Below, piece by piece: positions 9,156 to 21,450 of a stretch of 64,000 bases of DNA. The first letter of the stretch is position 1. The number at the start of each line of letters is the position of its first letter. Source of the stretch: Cannabis sativa (lineage: Eukaryota > Streptophyta > Magnoliopsida > Rosales > Cannabaceae); NCBI RefSeq assembly GCF_029168945.1, contig NC_083602.1, positions 77,520,600 to 77,584,599 on the forward strand, read 5' to 3'. The notes below the pieces were generated by a model. The model was not told the origin of the DNA, did not search any database, and saw only the letters and a program-made list of their open reading frames with translations. The translations under genes and the position numbers were made by a program.

Positions 9156-10680
9156 TGTAAAGACGGCTTAGTTTAATTTGGAAATTAGCAGTTAATCATG
9201 TTTAATTATGAGAATTATTTATAGCTATTTAAATAATTATTTATACTGTTATTATTGAATTCTGAGATGCATTTTATGTCATTCAGTAGTTTTCATAAGT
9301 TTGCATTTCCGGTGTCTGGTAACATGGAACTCGGTGTTTGGCTCATTAAAATCACAACTTAGTATGTTAGTAGTTTGGGTCGGTTTATTAGACATTGGGA
9401 ATGTCGGGAATGGCCGGGAATTAAGAATTTCCCAAAAATACCCCTTTAGGGTTATTTATGTTATTTTAGTGTGGAGGGGCAAAATGGTCTTTTTGCCCAA
9501 ATGATATTTTGTCCTTTAGTGGACTTTATTTAGTTGATTTATGGGTTTTATTTCTTTAAATGTTGGCTGAAAAATATAAGGGAATTATATTAATTCTTTT
9601 CTTTATTCAAAAAATCAAAGTTAGAAAAAATAGAAAATTTCTCAAAACTCTCTCTCTTTTCCTCTCTCTTTCGGCCCCCTTTGAGCAGCAAGAAAAGAGG
9701 ATTTTCCTCTTGGATTTCAAGCCCTCCTTAGCAAGTTTAAGTGTTCATAGTTGTTGGTATGTTTTCTACACCTTTCTTGTATGTTTTCTTGAATTTTTGA
9801 AGAGATATGGTAGGTTGCATGCTTAGTTTTAAGTTGTTCTTGCTGCTGGTTTTTGATGATTAATTCTGTAGTTAAAGAATGATAATTTGAAGTTATTTAA
9901 GCTGCTAGTAATGCATGATATTTGCTTTGTTTCAAGCTTGGAATTTTTAGCTCAAAACTATGGTTTTCAAAGAGAATTGGTCAAAATCTGTTGCTGTGAT
10001 TTTGTTGATGTTTGTAGTAGTTTTCAGAGATTATTTTATGCATGTTTAAGTAGGTTTGGACTGGTTTGAATGCATGTTAGTTGATTTTAACCAAGTTTGA
10101 GTTTTGGAACTCAAAGCTTGGGCTTTAATCGCACTTTTTGTTTCTGTGCAATCTGGGTGAGTTTGTTGCTTTAGAATGGTTATTTGGATCATATAGAACA
10201 GTTCTGGAAGATCTTGTGTGATTTGGGTTGGATTTGAATGAGTTATGAAATTTTGAAATCTGCCTGCGAGGAACCGGAATTCCGGTTTTCCGGATGGGTT
10301 TTGCAAATTCCCAGAACCGGAATTCCGGTTGGGCAACCGGTCTACCGGTTGGGGAAATTTCAGGAACCCTAGTTTTCCTCGATTTTATGTTATTTGGGGT
10401 ATTGCCATGCTTTTTATCAATAGGGTAAGTTTTAGTTCCTAGTTTAAGTCCCCGGGAAGCGATTTAGCGTATCACTTATAGTGTTGTGATTTTTATGGTT
10501 TAGGAGCCTGTAATCCGCCGCGCAGATAGTTCCAGTCAGGTTGACCGGCACACCTGAATTCGGAATCCAGGTAAGATTAGTATAACAGTATGCATATGTA
10601 GATTACATGTTTAGCGTGCATGTAGGAAGCCTGTTAGATTACATTAGATATGTATGTTGGCTTCGAACCATCCAACTGTG

Positions 10681-10995
10681 TCACGTCGGTACAGGTGGAG
10701 TATGACCGGCAGCCGGAGTATGACCGGTTCGACCGATTAGGCCGACACCGTATCACGTCGGTACGCCGGAGTATGACCGGCGGTCGGAGTATGGCCGGTT
10801 CGGCCGATTAGGCCGATACTTAGGTTGGTGGTTCCGTAATATTTGACGTATCACGTCGGTACGAGCTGGAGTATGACCGGCGGCGGAGTATGACCGGTTC
10901 GACCGATTAGGCTGATACCGTAACACGTCGGTACGAGTGGAGTATGACCGATGGCGGAGTATGACCGGTTTGACTGATCAGGCTGTTACTTGTCA
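10681..10995 (+). repeat. Minisatellite in outer LTR (CACGTCGGTAC units)
   Basis: Four imperfect units start with cacgtcggtac at about 10681, 10753, 10851 and 10924. Each contains gtatgaccgg repeated, then gaccgattaggc. Unit length varies from about 72 to 98 bp because the second unit carries an extra piece (taggttggtggttccg). Confidence 0.85.
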
Positions 10996-11021
10996 ATAGT
11001 ACCGTCCCTATGAACGTTCAG

Positions 11022-11124
11022 AACTCAGTACCGTGTTGGACACGACAGTTAGGGGGACTCAGTATCGTGTTGGACACGGTAGTTAGGGGGACTCAGTATC
11101 GTGTTGGACACGGCAGTTAGGGTT
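11022..11124 (+). repeat. 34-bp tandem repeat in outer LTR
   Basis: Three tandem units of about 34 bp built on actcagtatcgtgttggaca followed by cggtagttaggggg, with few changes between units. Located just after the CACGTCGGTAC minisatellite. Confidence 0.85.
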
Positions 11125-11559
11125 ATGGTCTGGGGTATGGGCGTCTGACCATGACCGGGATTTATGTATGAGTATTATTATGCTTTTCTTACTGAGTCTG
11201 TCGACTCACAGTGCTATGTTTATGTGTAGGTAAGGGCAAGGCTAGAGCTGATGGACCGTGAGCGAGCCGGTGAACATTGTACATGTCGGGGCGGTTAGGC
11301 CTGGAGTGTACGATCATCGGGACAGCGAGGCTATTTTTGTAATTAGTCGCTAGGCGACTTATATTTTGTATAGACAGTAAACTTTTGTAAATGGTTTTGT
11401 AATCGGGATCCCGAGTATTTTGTATAAAGATTTTACAAGTTTAATTAAAAAGCAAAAATTTTAATTAATCACGTTTTCCATAAACCTCGTTGATTAGCAA
11501 CGAGCTGCACAACATGTTTAAAAATCACGTAATACGCCTATGCTAGTTAGGGTGTAACA

Positions 11560-12739
11560 AACTATGGCTACTTCAAGTTTTTATTTCTCACGAGATGATA
11601 TTACAGAAAAAGACTAAGTGTTTAAGATCTAGAGCAAGAACTAGAGAGAGATGCTCTGACTTATGTGGGTAGTTTTTTTAATATAAAAATGGTTTAAACT
11701 GGCTAATTGTGACCGTAAATGATGATCTAATGGTAAAAATTAACTTCTCAGGTTGATTGCCAATTTTCGGAGCCCGATTCGTGACAGAGGGACTCGCTCT
11801 GGCTAAGTCGGTGCTTATTTTTGTAACTCCATTAGGGGTTTGAGGTCGTTAATTTCAAAATTGCGATTGAAGTATGAGACATGACTTCATAGATTATTAA
11901 AATAGCTTCAAAATACAAGCTGAATTGCGCCAATCAGATTAATATTAAGTGAGTTATGGCCATTTTACTAAAGGTAGTCCATAACCCAGTGACATTTCAA
12001 CGCCCAGGTTGACATTCCAATGCCTAGATTGATATATGACGTCAACTTGGACGTTGGGTGAGTGGAAAAATGTTTCGGAGATGTACTTTTTGATGCCTCA
12101 GTGATATTTTTATATTACTTAGTCTATTTGGTGTTCTAGCGAAGCTGGTCACTAGTTCTCGAAGATGTTTTGTTCTACAAAAATGAGAGACTCGAAACTT
12201 TTCATTTTTGAGTGATTTTCCATGATAGAAATGAGAAATTTGAAGTTATAAATTTGACTTCTCTGACTTCATAGATCTTAGTTATTGTGAAATACTAGAC
12301 GAATATTCGAAACGGAATCAGAATAAAATGAGCAAGACCTAGCTCACCAGGCCATTTGTCAACCTAGGCACTGGGAACTTAATTCGGAGCTTTTGAGATG
12401 TCGTTTTGATACTTCCAAAATTCTAGAACTTAAGGATGAGGTCTTCAGCCCAGTTTTTGAGCATTCCAAAGAGAATTCTCGATCAGATTAAGCCTTTGAA
12501 TGATCGAAACCAGCGCACCAGGTTGATTGTCAACCAAGGCACTAGGCCCAACATTCAGGTCAACCTAGGCACTGGGCTCAGCTTTGAGGCCCTCAATGTT
12601 GTGGTTTTCTCCTTTAGTTTGCTTAAATCTTCATTATCTTTGATGACTAAAAAAATACTCTAAACAAGCGCAACACCAATAGCTCTGGGAGGAACACTGA
12701 CAAAAAGAGGAAGTTCAACACTTCTCCCATGCCACAAAA
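11560..12739. other. Non-coding Tat-associated segment with dispersed GGTTGAC motifs
   Basis: No coding signal. The part from about 11990 to 12580 carries several degenerate copies, in both orientations, of a motif like gtcaacctaggcactgggc. The same motif family recurs at 36.9-38.3 kb. The segment precedes Tat gag, so it may be part of a Tat LTR or leader. Confidence 0.4.
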
Positions 12740-13856
12740 GACACAAGGAGGAGAAGTACACCTGCTTTTCCCTCCTGACGGAGAAACCTGGGGCAAACTT
12801 CAAGGCCACTCATGGAACGGTCCCATACCAAAAGCACTTTCCTATCAAAAGGGAGATGAGGAAGAGGGACATATCAAAGTTCTACCGGTATTACAATGAA
12901 TTCGACCATGACACCAATGAGTATCAAAATTTGAAGAGGGAGATTTAATACCTCATAAGGAGTAATAATCCCCACATGCATCATTATGTGCAAAATGACG
13001 AAACTCAGGCACGTGGTGCCCAGAATGGAGATCCAATGCCACCACCAGTGGCAAGACACCTAAGGGTCATTATTAGCAGACCCCACATTACAGGCAAGAC
13101 CAGCAAAGCTAGGGAGCGCTATGCTCATACACTCTGTCACAATCCTAAAAGTGACATCCTGGATGTTGAAGATAGGGGTTCTAATCAACAAAAGCTTATA
13201 GAACCCACAATCTCATTCATAGAAGAAGACACTGCTCTAGTCCGTTTCCCATACAATGACCCCTGGTCATTACTGGACAAATTAGAAACATGACCATAGC
13301 AAGATGCATGGTGGACGATAGAGCCTCCTCCAACATTCTTTTTAAATCAACATATGAAAAGGTCTCCAGCCCACCAACCTGGCACCCTGCAATCAAGTGA
13401 TGTATGGCTTCTTTGGCCAAGGCATCGCACCAATCAGGTATATTAGATTAACCTTCACAGTTGGAGAGAATCCAACCACAAAAACTCTGATGGCGCAATT
13501 CATTGTAATGAACATTCCATTGGCCTGCAACGCCATGATAGGCCGAACGACCCTCAATGGCGTGAAGGCGGTGACATCTATTTACCATCTATGCCTTAAA
13601 TTTCCAACAAGACACGAGGTAGGTTGCGTGAGGGGAGACCAACAGTCTGCCTATCACTGTTATAACTTGGCCCTCTCCAAAGCCAAGAAAGAGAAGATGC
13701 CCACTAAGAGCTCTAGAGCCCAACAAAAAGCAATGAAGTCCAGCCAAAGCAAGGACATAGACATAGATCCATGCTTTGGGGATCCTGTAGGAAGCTTCGG
13801 GCTTGTAGAAGAGTTGGAAAAGGTGGAAGTTGATCCCACTCTCCCAACAAGAAATT
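12740..13856 (+). pseudogene. Tat-like Gypsy gag C-terminus and aspartic protease, truncated
   Basis: From 12757 the frame reads FKATHGTVPYQKHFPIKREM, then KRDISKFYRYYNEFDHDTNE, then LKREI, the gag C-terminal region with a degenerate C/H finger. A stop at 12946 and the same frame then give LIRSNNPHMHHYVQ and VIISRPHITGKTSKARERY. A frameshift near 13260 moves to RCMVDDRASSNILF, the retropepsin active-site region with DDR where D-T/S/N-G is expected. A second frameshift near 13390 leads to YGFFGQGIAPI, AMIGRTTLNGVKAVTS and HLCLKFPTRHEVGCVRGDQ, the protease C-terminus of Tat elements. It ends at DPTLPTRNFLKI, where Copia sequence begins. The RT is absent. A homologous remnant is at 58443-60605. 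Confidence 0.85.
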
Positions 13857-16800
13857 TTTTGAAAATTAAAAAAAAAATCAGGAATCGGATGCACCACATG
13901 CACGCACGAACACGAGTGATCACTCGGGCCTCACGCGCATTCAGATAGGGCTTGTCCAAAGAAACACGCCCAGGCTGTCTGAACAGCCCCATTCTGCGCG
14001 CGAACACCCTGTTGGCAGCCTCCGTGTGCGGCATTTCACGCCCAGCTCCCATGTTGCATGCGCGCAAATGGTATGCAGTGCATACCATCCGAGCCAAATG
14101 CAATTTTTTCATCTTTTTCATGCTTTTTCATGGAATTAATTTTAAATTTTTGTGTAATTTTGTATTCTGATTTTTTATTTTTCAAATTTCAAATCTAATT
14201 AGCAGAATAAAATTAATTATTTTTTTAATGAATTTTACATATTAGTAGATTTTGAACTTAAAAAAAGGATAAAATTTGATATTTTGCTTAATTAGTTACC
14301 TTTATTTTTAAAATTCGATTATTTTATCTTATTTTTAAATTTAAGGTGAGATATTTTATATTTTAGATTATTTAATTAATTTTATAAAATGACCTTAATT
14401 GAAATTTAAAATAAGATTATTTTAATCTAGAAAATTTTAAAAATCTAACCTTTTTTTTGTTAACTTTCAAAATTTTGTTATTTTATTTAAATTAAATTAT
14501 AAAATCAGATAAATGATATTAATTTATCATTTTATTTTATTGGATATTTAATTTTTTTTTTTAAAATAACATAAAATTTGAAAAGTTTGTTAGAATTTTT
14601 TGAATAGATATTTAGGTTTGTTGAAAACCTAATTTTTCAAATTTATAGGTTTAATTTTGAAATTAATTATTTAATTTAATTTTCTAATTTTCGAAAATAA
14701 TAATTTATTATTTAGATTTTTTGAAAATAATTTAATTATTTAATTACTTTAAATTAAGTAAATCCTATATCCAACTATCCAATTTATTGCATGTGTGTGT
14801 TTTATATATTGTTTAATTATTAAAACTTGCTTTTTTTTTTTTTTTATTGTAAAACTTATTATTGTTTGATCTAAATTGCCATGGTTTACGTGTTGACAGA
14901 TCCAATGATCTGATTTTAACTAGTGGTTCAATTGTTAATAGGTCAAATAAATAATTTGTAACAGGAAAATTTTACAATCTTCTTTCATCTATGTATAAAC
15001 CTAGTAACATGATAGGATTCATTCAAATCAGTGTGTGCCTGTGCCTATATGTTTGCTTTGGGCTTAGATGCATATAGGGAGCCTTTTTAATTTTTTTGTA
15101 ATTAAAATAGACTAGGATTTTATTTAGGCCCAATTAGTATTGGGCTTATTCAATGAATAATAGTTGTTTAAATTAAGGTTAAATTCCTCTCCTTTGGGCA
15201 TTGTGTGAGAGTTAGGGGACCATTAGTAGTGGGTACGACATACTGAACCCATCCCTCCCTCACATGAACAACCCCAATTCTGAAGGCCCATTTGCCTTAT
15301 TTGAATAACTGTAATAAATTAATTAAACTAGTTTAACCTGATAAAATTCATTAGCAACATAATTAATTTCAAAATATATGAAATTAATTTTTCATCAGAT
15401 TATTTTGAAATTAATTTAAGAAACATACACTTAGTTTAATGAAACTTTTCAAGATAAACTAGATGTATTTTTCTGTATTTAATTAAATAAAAGAAGTTAT
15501 AACTAATTAGATTCTTTTAGATACCTAATTATTTGGATTTTCATAGAAAATATATTTAAGTTAAAAAATAGTTTTTCAAACTAATTTTAGATCAACTTAA
15601 ATTAGAATATTTTGAAATTAATAATTAAGTTATTCATATATTCTTTAAAATATTTTTAAGTTGAAAATTTGTTAATTTTTGATCAACTTAAATATATTTT
15701 TCAAATTAAGGTGATAAGTTCAAGATACTTAATTTGATATTTAATTAAATTTTATCAAATTATTTAAGTTGAAATTTTGTTATTTTAAAGCAACTTAAAT
15801 TAGATATTTTTCAAAAATTTATTTTATTATATTTTATATAATTTCAAAATTTATATTTAATTATAAATAAATTTTCAAAATTATTGTTTGAAAATTAAAT
15901 TAAAGTTGAAAATTAATTTTGGATCAACTCAAGGAATTTTTATTATAAAAATATATAGATAACATAAATGATTAATTAAAAATACATTTTTTTTTTTAAA
16001 TAATGAACTTTAATCAAATAGATATTCGATCTCCACTGTTTGTCTTACAATGGTTAATTATTTTCAATATAACCTCGAGACGTTTGACTTCATCCCCCTT
16101 ATGGATGGTTATTCGTTGAAAGCACTTAACACCGTAAGATCTCATATGATAAGTATTTTGTAAGTTTTTCGTTTCTATTAGACTCTCCCCTACGGTGACT
16201 ACTTAGAAATAAACTTACAGAATATGAAACAATGGTGGAAGCTCATAAAATGAGAATAACCTTGACTCTCGCCTACCGGGACAACGTTGGATTCTTATTT
16301 TGATCGAATAAAATGTTGCTAAAATGGTGTTAAAATGGTGTCCATTTTAGTTGAGTTGACTACTCTATTCAACTAATGTTATCTTTGGCTCTCGCCTACC
16401 GGGACATTGTATTTCATTATGTTGGAAACCTTGAAAAATAATTAATATATTTTATTTTGGTATTCTTTCAAACATATTTGCTTTACTTGTTATTTTTTGA
16501 ACTTGTGTATGAATTTAATTGAACTAATAATTTATTTTTGTTTATTGATATTTGTAGTGTCAAAATGTACAGCCCACACCCCAATCCTCATCTAGAATAT
16601 GCCTTCAGGCCCTCTTCATGGCGGGCCACTAGGTCCTAATTTTGCTCTATTTTTATCATTTTTTTATTCCAAATAAATCAATCCTAAATTCCTAATCCTA
16701 TGTGAATTAGTATAAAAAGAAAAGAAAGGTCTCATTATCAAACTAATGCAAATATTGACTCTTGACCTAGTTTTCTATTTGTCAGACAACTAATGAGTTT

Positions 16801-17163
16801 GAGACTTCTTCTTCTTCTTTTCTTTCTAATTTTCAAATTCTATAGCCTTCTTCACAAAACAAATTTAGCCTTTAGTGATTGGGTGCATGTCCACCCATAG
16901 CAAGTTAGTCCTCAACATAATGTGTAAGATTGTGAAGAATCCAAACAACTGAAGGAGTTTTGGGCTCAGATCTTGGTGATACTTTGCGACACAAAGGATA
17001 CAAGGGTTAGAGATCTGAGCGGAAGGAGTCATTTAATTCCGCTGCAACCAATGTAAGGTTTCTCATACCTTTTATGTATTTATTTTCATCGTTTTAGATA
17101 TTCATATTTAGGATGTTAAAAACATACTTGTTAGTAAATCTAGATCCTGGTAAAAGATATTCC
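13857..17163 (+). mobile_element. Copia derivative: leader and gag start joined to the LTR 3' part
   Basis: 13857-16560 matches the leader of the complete Copia element (about 45890-48288), including a GC-rich block, conserved boxes and the repeated gactctcgcctac-type boxes at 16262 and 16385. A gag-like start MYSPHPNPH follows at 16565. At about 16650 the sequence becomes Copia LTR 3' half and ends gatcctggtaaaagatattccaaca at 17163. No pol and no 5' LTR are present. It separates Tat protease (ending 13856) from Tat RNase H (from 17164). It arose either by deletion of a larger element or as a short non-autonomous form. Confidence 0.75.
13890..14095 (+). other. GC-rich block inside AT-rich Copia leader
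   Basis: A patch rich in CG dinucleotides near the start of the leader ends in a perfect hairpin TGGTATGC-AGT-GCATACCA (about 14069-14087). Equivalent blocks are at 45930-46035 and, on the minus strand, 28545-28760. Frames here are incidental. Confidence 0.6.
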
Positions 17164-17690
17164 AACAATACATTGCCCTTACAACAACTGGGGGCAAAAA
17201 CTGCACGGAGCAATCAAATTTGGCTTTAAAGCCTCGAACAATGAGGCTAAATATAAAGCCTTAATAGTGGGCCTCAAGCTAGCGCATGAAGTACGGGCTG
17301 ACCACCTGGACATATTCAGCGATTCTCAACAAGTTGTGAATCAAGTCCTATTTTAATACACAGCTTGAGGTGAAAAAATGGTGGCCTACTTGAGCAAAAT
17401 CAAAAGCTTACTAAGTCAGCTAAAAGGCTACACAATCATGCAAATCCCTAGAGCGCAGAACACTGCAGCAGATGCACTTGCCTGTTTGGCGAGTAGCAGC
17501 ATAGCTGACAAGGAAAATTTAGTGCCCCTACAGTTTCTAAAGGAACCCAACATTACCATCCTTGAAGAAGTCGACTTGTTGGATGACAATCCAACATGGA
17601 TGACACCTGTTATCCACATTTCTGGAATTGGACACGTGGATTCTCTGTCAGCATTCCAAACCCATCAATGGGACCCTCATCAATGATAAA
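17164..17690 (+). pseudogene. Tat-like Gypsy additional RNase H domain
   Basis: The frame gives KLHGAIKFGFKASNNEAKYK and IVGLKLAHEVRADHLDIFSD with SQQVVNQVL, then stops at 17354 and 17366. It continues MVAYLSKIKSLLSQL and IPRAQNTAADALACLASSS (17378-17510). The NNEAEY-ALI-GL ... FSDSQ-VVNQV ... AQN-ADALA-LAS pattern is the second, archaeal-type RNase H typical of Tat/Ogre/Retand elements. The N-terminal catalytic DG is missing because Copia sequence precedes it. After HQWDPHQ a stop ends homology at about 17690, and no integrase follows. RNase H would remove RNA from RNA-DNA hybrids. Confidence 0.85.
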
Positions 17691-18403
17691 AGGGGCCAAG
17701 TCCATCTTGACATCTCCTTTTGGGAGTTATCTTTGTTCTATGCTCCCAGTACCTTCCACCTTTGACAGATCGAGCCTAGAAGACAGCTCTGGGGTCATGA
17801 GCCTAGAGGGGAAGGATGTATCATTCCCAAAAGATCCTTCTAGGTTCCCTATTTTTTTCTTCCTATAAACAAGGAAACACCAGCTATCAAATCACGACAT
17901 AATCTCATATCGAGATTAAAGAGGAAACTTCCCATAACAATCACAGAGAAGTTATTTCTGAATATTCTCCCATTATGATCGGATGCGATTTTGACCTGAT
18001 CAACTCAAGCCAAATTTTCCTAGTCAGTAGACTGTATCCTTCATGGACTGGACATCCTACGTAAGCCCATGGATATTGTTCAGCTGTAAACTCCCCAGTA
18101 GAGGAAAAAGGGGAAACCCTATTGTAATTCTCCAACTACTATTAATATTTCACCAATCTCATCGATTAAGGGTTGAACTCTCTGGTGTACTTTTTCTCAA
18201 GGAAATATACGATCACATATGATGTATACATTTGAGAATATTTAAAAGTAACACATTGCTGAATAAAACTAATTCGTGGACTAAGGCTCATTAATGCCCC
18301 AACCACGTAAGAAAGTGTTTGTCTTTTATTATACTTTCTCAATCAATTATTGTTTCTTCAGTTCTTATTATTTTTATCTTGTTTCCGAAAATTTTAGGAA
18401 ACA
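17691..18403 (+). repeat. Tat-like LTR remnant
   Basis: Non-coding. It ends ttccgaaaattttaggaaaca directly before a primer-site-like sequence, and it contains aattcgtggactaaggctca (18272-18291). A similar stretch (actcgtggactaaggatagt) occurs at 54235-54254. A TATA-like tcctataaac lies near 17860. The 5' boundary is not defined. Confidence 0.55.
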
Positions 18404-18406
18404 TTT

Positions 18407-18424
18407 TGGTGCTTTCATTGAGAG
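18407..18424 (+). other. Primer-site-like sequence of Tat-like element
   Basis: tggtgctttcattgagag follows three bases after the LTR-like end ...ggaaaca. It sits where a primer site belongs, between the LTR and the gag start at 18471. The donor tRNA is not identified. Confidence 0.5.
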
Positions 18425-18470
18425 TTGAAGGAAGTACTGAGGACCATCCTCCAATTACGTTCACGAAAGC

Positions 18471-18895
18471 ATGGCCTTCACTAGAACCTAGTCTGACCTT
18501 CGTTACACTGCCCCTGGTGCTAGAATAGGAGACACGAGTGATCACCTAGAAAAGACAAGTCACCAATAGGTTTGTTATAATGAATATCAGGATGATGATG
18601 CTCCCATTGTGGAGGACACAGAAGAAAGTAGTTTTGAGGGGGTCGAGGTGAACAATGATGGTACGCCAAAAAATGTGTAGGAAGACGTCCCATAGGACGA
18701 AGCTGCCGAGACTGCTACTGGAGGAAAGAGCCAGCTTGACAAGTCAGACAACGTGGTCATGATGGCGCGACAATTAAAACTGATCGAACAAAGGTTATCT
18801 CAAGAAGATCAATTCAACCAGATATTGCTCAGAAAGATGACCAGAATGGAGGGGTTAATGACCGCATTGACTAAGACAACTCTTGACGTGGTACC
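18471..18895 (+). pseudogene. Tat-like gag N-terminal part, split by Copia insertion
   Basis: Starts ATGGCCTTCACTAGAACC and meets a TAG at 18489. The best later frame is an acidic stretch (DDDAPIVEDTEES) then ARQLKLIEQRLSQEDQFNQI and LRKMTRMEGLMTALTKT, probably helical. At 18895 it is cut by the LTR of a minus-strand Copia element and resumes at 30901. Several stops (18489, near 18568 and 18678) show it was already decayed or decayed afterwards. Gag N-termini of this lineage are poorly conserved, so the assignment rests mainly on position and on the continuing gag domain after 30901. Confidence 0.65.
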
Positions 18896-20746
18896 TGTTG
18901 GAAATATTTTACCAGGATCTAGATTTACTACCATGTATGTTTCATTACCATCCTAATATGAATTCTAAAACAATGAAATAAACACATATAAAGTTTAGGA
19001 AACCTTACATTGGGTGCAGCGAAATATAATGACTCCTTCCGTTCAGATCTCTAGCCCTTGATTCCTTTCTGTAGCAGAACATAATTAAGATCTGAACCTG
19101 GATCTTTTTCTCTCCTTCCTTGATGCTGATTCTCCTTCTTGTTGTTTGGATTCTCCTACAGTCTTACACACTATGATTGAGATACCACTTGATGTGTGTG
19201 GGCACTACTCTATCATTCAAGGAAATTTCAAAATTGAAGAGAGGAAAAGAGAGAGAGAGGGGCGGCTATGGCTTTCTTTGAAAGAAACAATGTGCAAGTC
19301 ATAAGTTTCCTGAAGCCAACACTTTCTATTTATAGAATGCCATCTAGGTTTAGGTTAGAATTGTATGGCATTAAAATAATGGAAAAATAAAATGGTAAAA
19401 GCTTGCATAGTGGCCGGCCATATAAGGAAATTGTGCCTCACTTTGTAACTTTCCCATTTTGTTATTTTTCATTCCCATTTTCTCAAAAATGCCAATTTTC
19501 CAATTTTAACCATTTAAATGCCAATTCTAATTATTTAATAACTAAAAATTAATTATTAAATAATATTTTCATTTAATATATTTATTAATTTAGACATATA
19601 AAGTCTCTTAATTAATAAACAAACCTAGAATCTATTTTCTTTACAATTTCGCCCTTGCTTAGTGAAAATTCATAAAGTAGACATAGTCTAACTTTAGAAT
19701 TATAATTGATTAATCAAAATCAATTAACTGAGTCTTACAAGCAGTATGGTCTCAACTAGTATGGGGACCATGGGCCTATATAAACCGAGCTTCCAATAAG
19801 TCGAACCGAATTTACCAAATAACTTCCCTAACTTATTAATTCCTTATTGAATCCACACTTAGAACTTGGTATTGCACTCTCAGTCATATAGAACGCTCTA
19901 TATGTTCCAAGATATACATACACTATTAGTTATCCATTGTTATAATCCTAATTTGTTCAATGACCCTCTAATAGATGATCTACATTGAATAGGCACTAAA
20001 TTACCGTTACCTTCAATGTATTTTATCCTTAAAAAACATAGCTCCATATAAATGATATTTCAGCGAAGTGAAATGAGATCTCTACCATTTATCTCTGTTT
20101 AGCCAAGCTCGAAGGATATCATCGTTTCACTTCTAAATTCCTATAGAAGTAATAGACTACATATTTATGTTAGCGCTCCCACTCAATTATACTATCATGT
20201 TCCCAAAATGTACGTATCACCCTGACCCAAAAGTAGGCTTAACTAACAAATCAAAGAACATGTATAGTACTCTTGAGATCGAACCTAATCATATCAGGAT
20301 TAAGATCATTTGATCTAGGATCAACGGGTGATATTGAATTGAATAGATATTACGGTAAATTTTAATATATCTAATCAAAGTTCAATATCGGTCCCTTCTA
20401 ATGTATACTCCATACATCCGATACTGGTAAACTTTGCCAAGGCCCTGGAAAGGACATAACACTTATCCAAGGTGTAAGAATACCTATCACTGATTATCAT
20501 GTCAGTCTAAATCAAGTGAATTGACAAATTAGGGAATATAATTAAGATTATATTCCACTGTGCTGACAATACTATAATCATTAACAAATTCATATGTTCT
20601 GGACTTAAATAGAATTCATACATTATATATATAATCATGAAATAAATCATGTGAACCATGCAACGTAAAATATTATTTCTGATCTTTATTAATAAGTAAA
20701 TCTGATTATATTGAAATAGGTTTTATTTAGGGCACAAAACCCAACA
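18896..20746 (-). repeat. 3' LTR of minus-strand Copia element
   Basis: About 1.85 kb, ending in the family signature: on the minus strand it starts TGTTGGGTTTTGTGCCCTAA and ends ...CCTGGTAAAATATTTCCAACA. A TATA box TTCTATAAATAGAAAG is on the minus strand near 19322-19337. Confidence 0.93.
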
Positions 20747-21276
20747 AACTCCGACTTGCACTAATATAAAACAAAATGTGCATTTCAAATAATCTCAACA
20801 CCTTGATATACAGATAAATTGTAGTAGTAGTAAACTCCTTGTAATAGGATCTGATAGGTTGAATTAAACACAACCTCTTCTCCACCATTACTCTTCCTTA
20901 ATCACAAAATCCTTGATAATGTGAAATTCCTCTCTATATGTCTACTCTCTTGGGATATTGGATTCTATACTTTTGGCAACTACTTTTGGTTAATCAGGAA
21001 AATAACACTAGTAGTTAAGACAAGTTGGAACGGTGCCACAAATGTATAGAACTTTCCTTAGACTGAATAAGTACCTTTCCTGCAACTTTAACATTCAGTC
21101 TCTCTTTGGTAGACTAAAAGACTTCAGATAGGTTTTTATACTTCTCCAAAATCACTACTCCACCACCAGAGTAATCACCATCTTATCAGCAGACTTTCAA
21201 GCACAAAGGCAATTCTCGAAATCTGATGTGGTGTAGTCTAAGAGTTTTAAACACACCCTTATCGACTAACATATAG
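20747..21276 (-). other. 3' untranslated end of minus-strand Copia element
   Basis: On the minus strand this matches 56226-56589, which lies before another Copia LTR copy. It ends in tgcaagtcggagttt, the purine-rich tract beside the LTR. No coding frame survives. Confidence 0.7.
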
Positions 21277-21289
21277 TTCCAATACTAGA

Positions 21290-21450
21290 AAAATGGGTTT
21301 TAGTGACACACATTGAGTGACTCTAAAATTATTTAGTGACACTTCACTGCGCGTCACTAATGAGGGTGACAGGAAAGACCATTTTTAGTGACACTTCACG
21401 CGTGTCACGTAACCCTTTTACAGTCACTCACTGCGCGTCACTATAGGCGT
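21290..21450. repeat. Left subterminal AGTGACAC repeats of CACTA-like element
   Basis: tagtgacac occurs near 21301, 21338 and 21388, with inverted partners (gcgtcacta, gtgtcac) between them. The pairs ttcactgcgcgtcacta and ttcacgcgtgtcac form small hairpins. The mirror-image set lies at 23118-23256. Confidence 0.75.

Larger units (their letters stand above)
9156..11559 (+). repeat. 3' LTR of outer Tekay-like element
   Basis: Starts TGTAAAGACGG right after the purine tract and ends GGGTGTAACA. A diverged partial copy is at 54660-56225. It contains two AACCGGAATTCCGGTT palindromes (10272-10287, 10315-10330), a related AACCGGTCTACCGGTT (10335-10350) and two minisatellites (10681-11124). A CT-rich stretch near 9645-9680 may belong to the promoter/leader side. 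Short frames inside the LTR are not genes. Confidence 0.88.

Noticed and set aside
9301..10336. Several 60-96 codon frames in the outer LTR
   Set aside because: They fall wholly inside an LTR with no conserved domain; the diverged copy at 54660-56225 does not keep them open.
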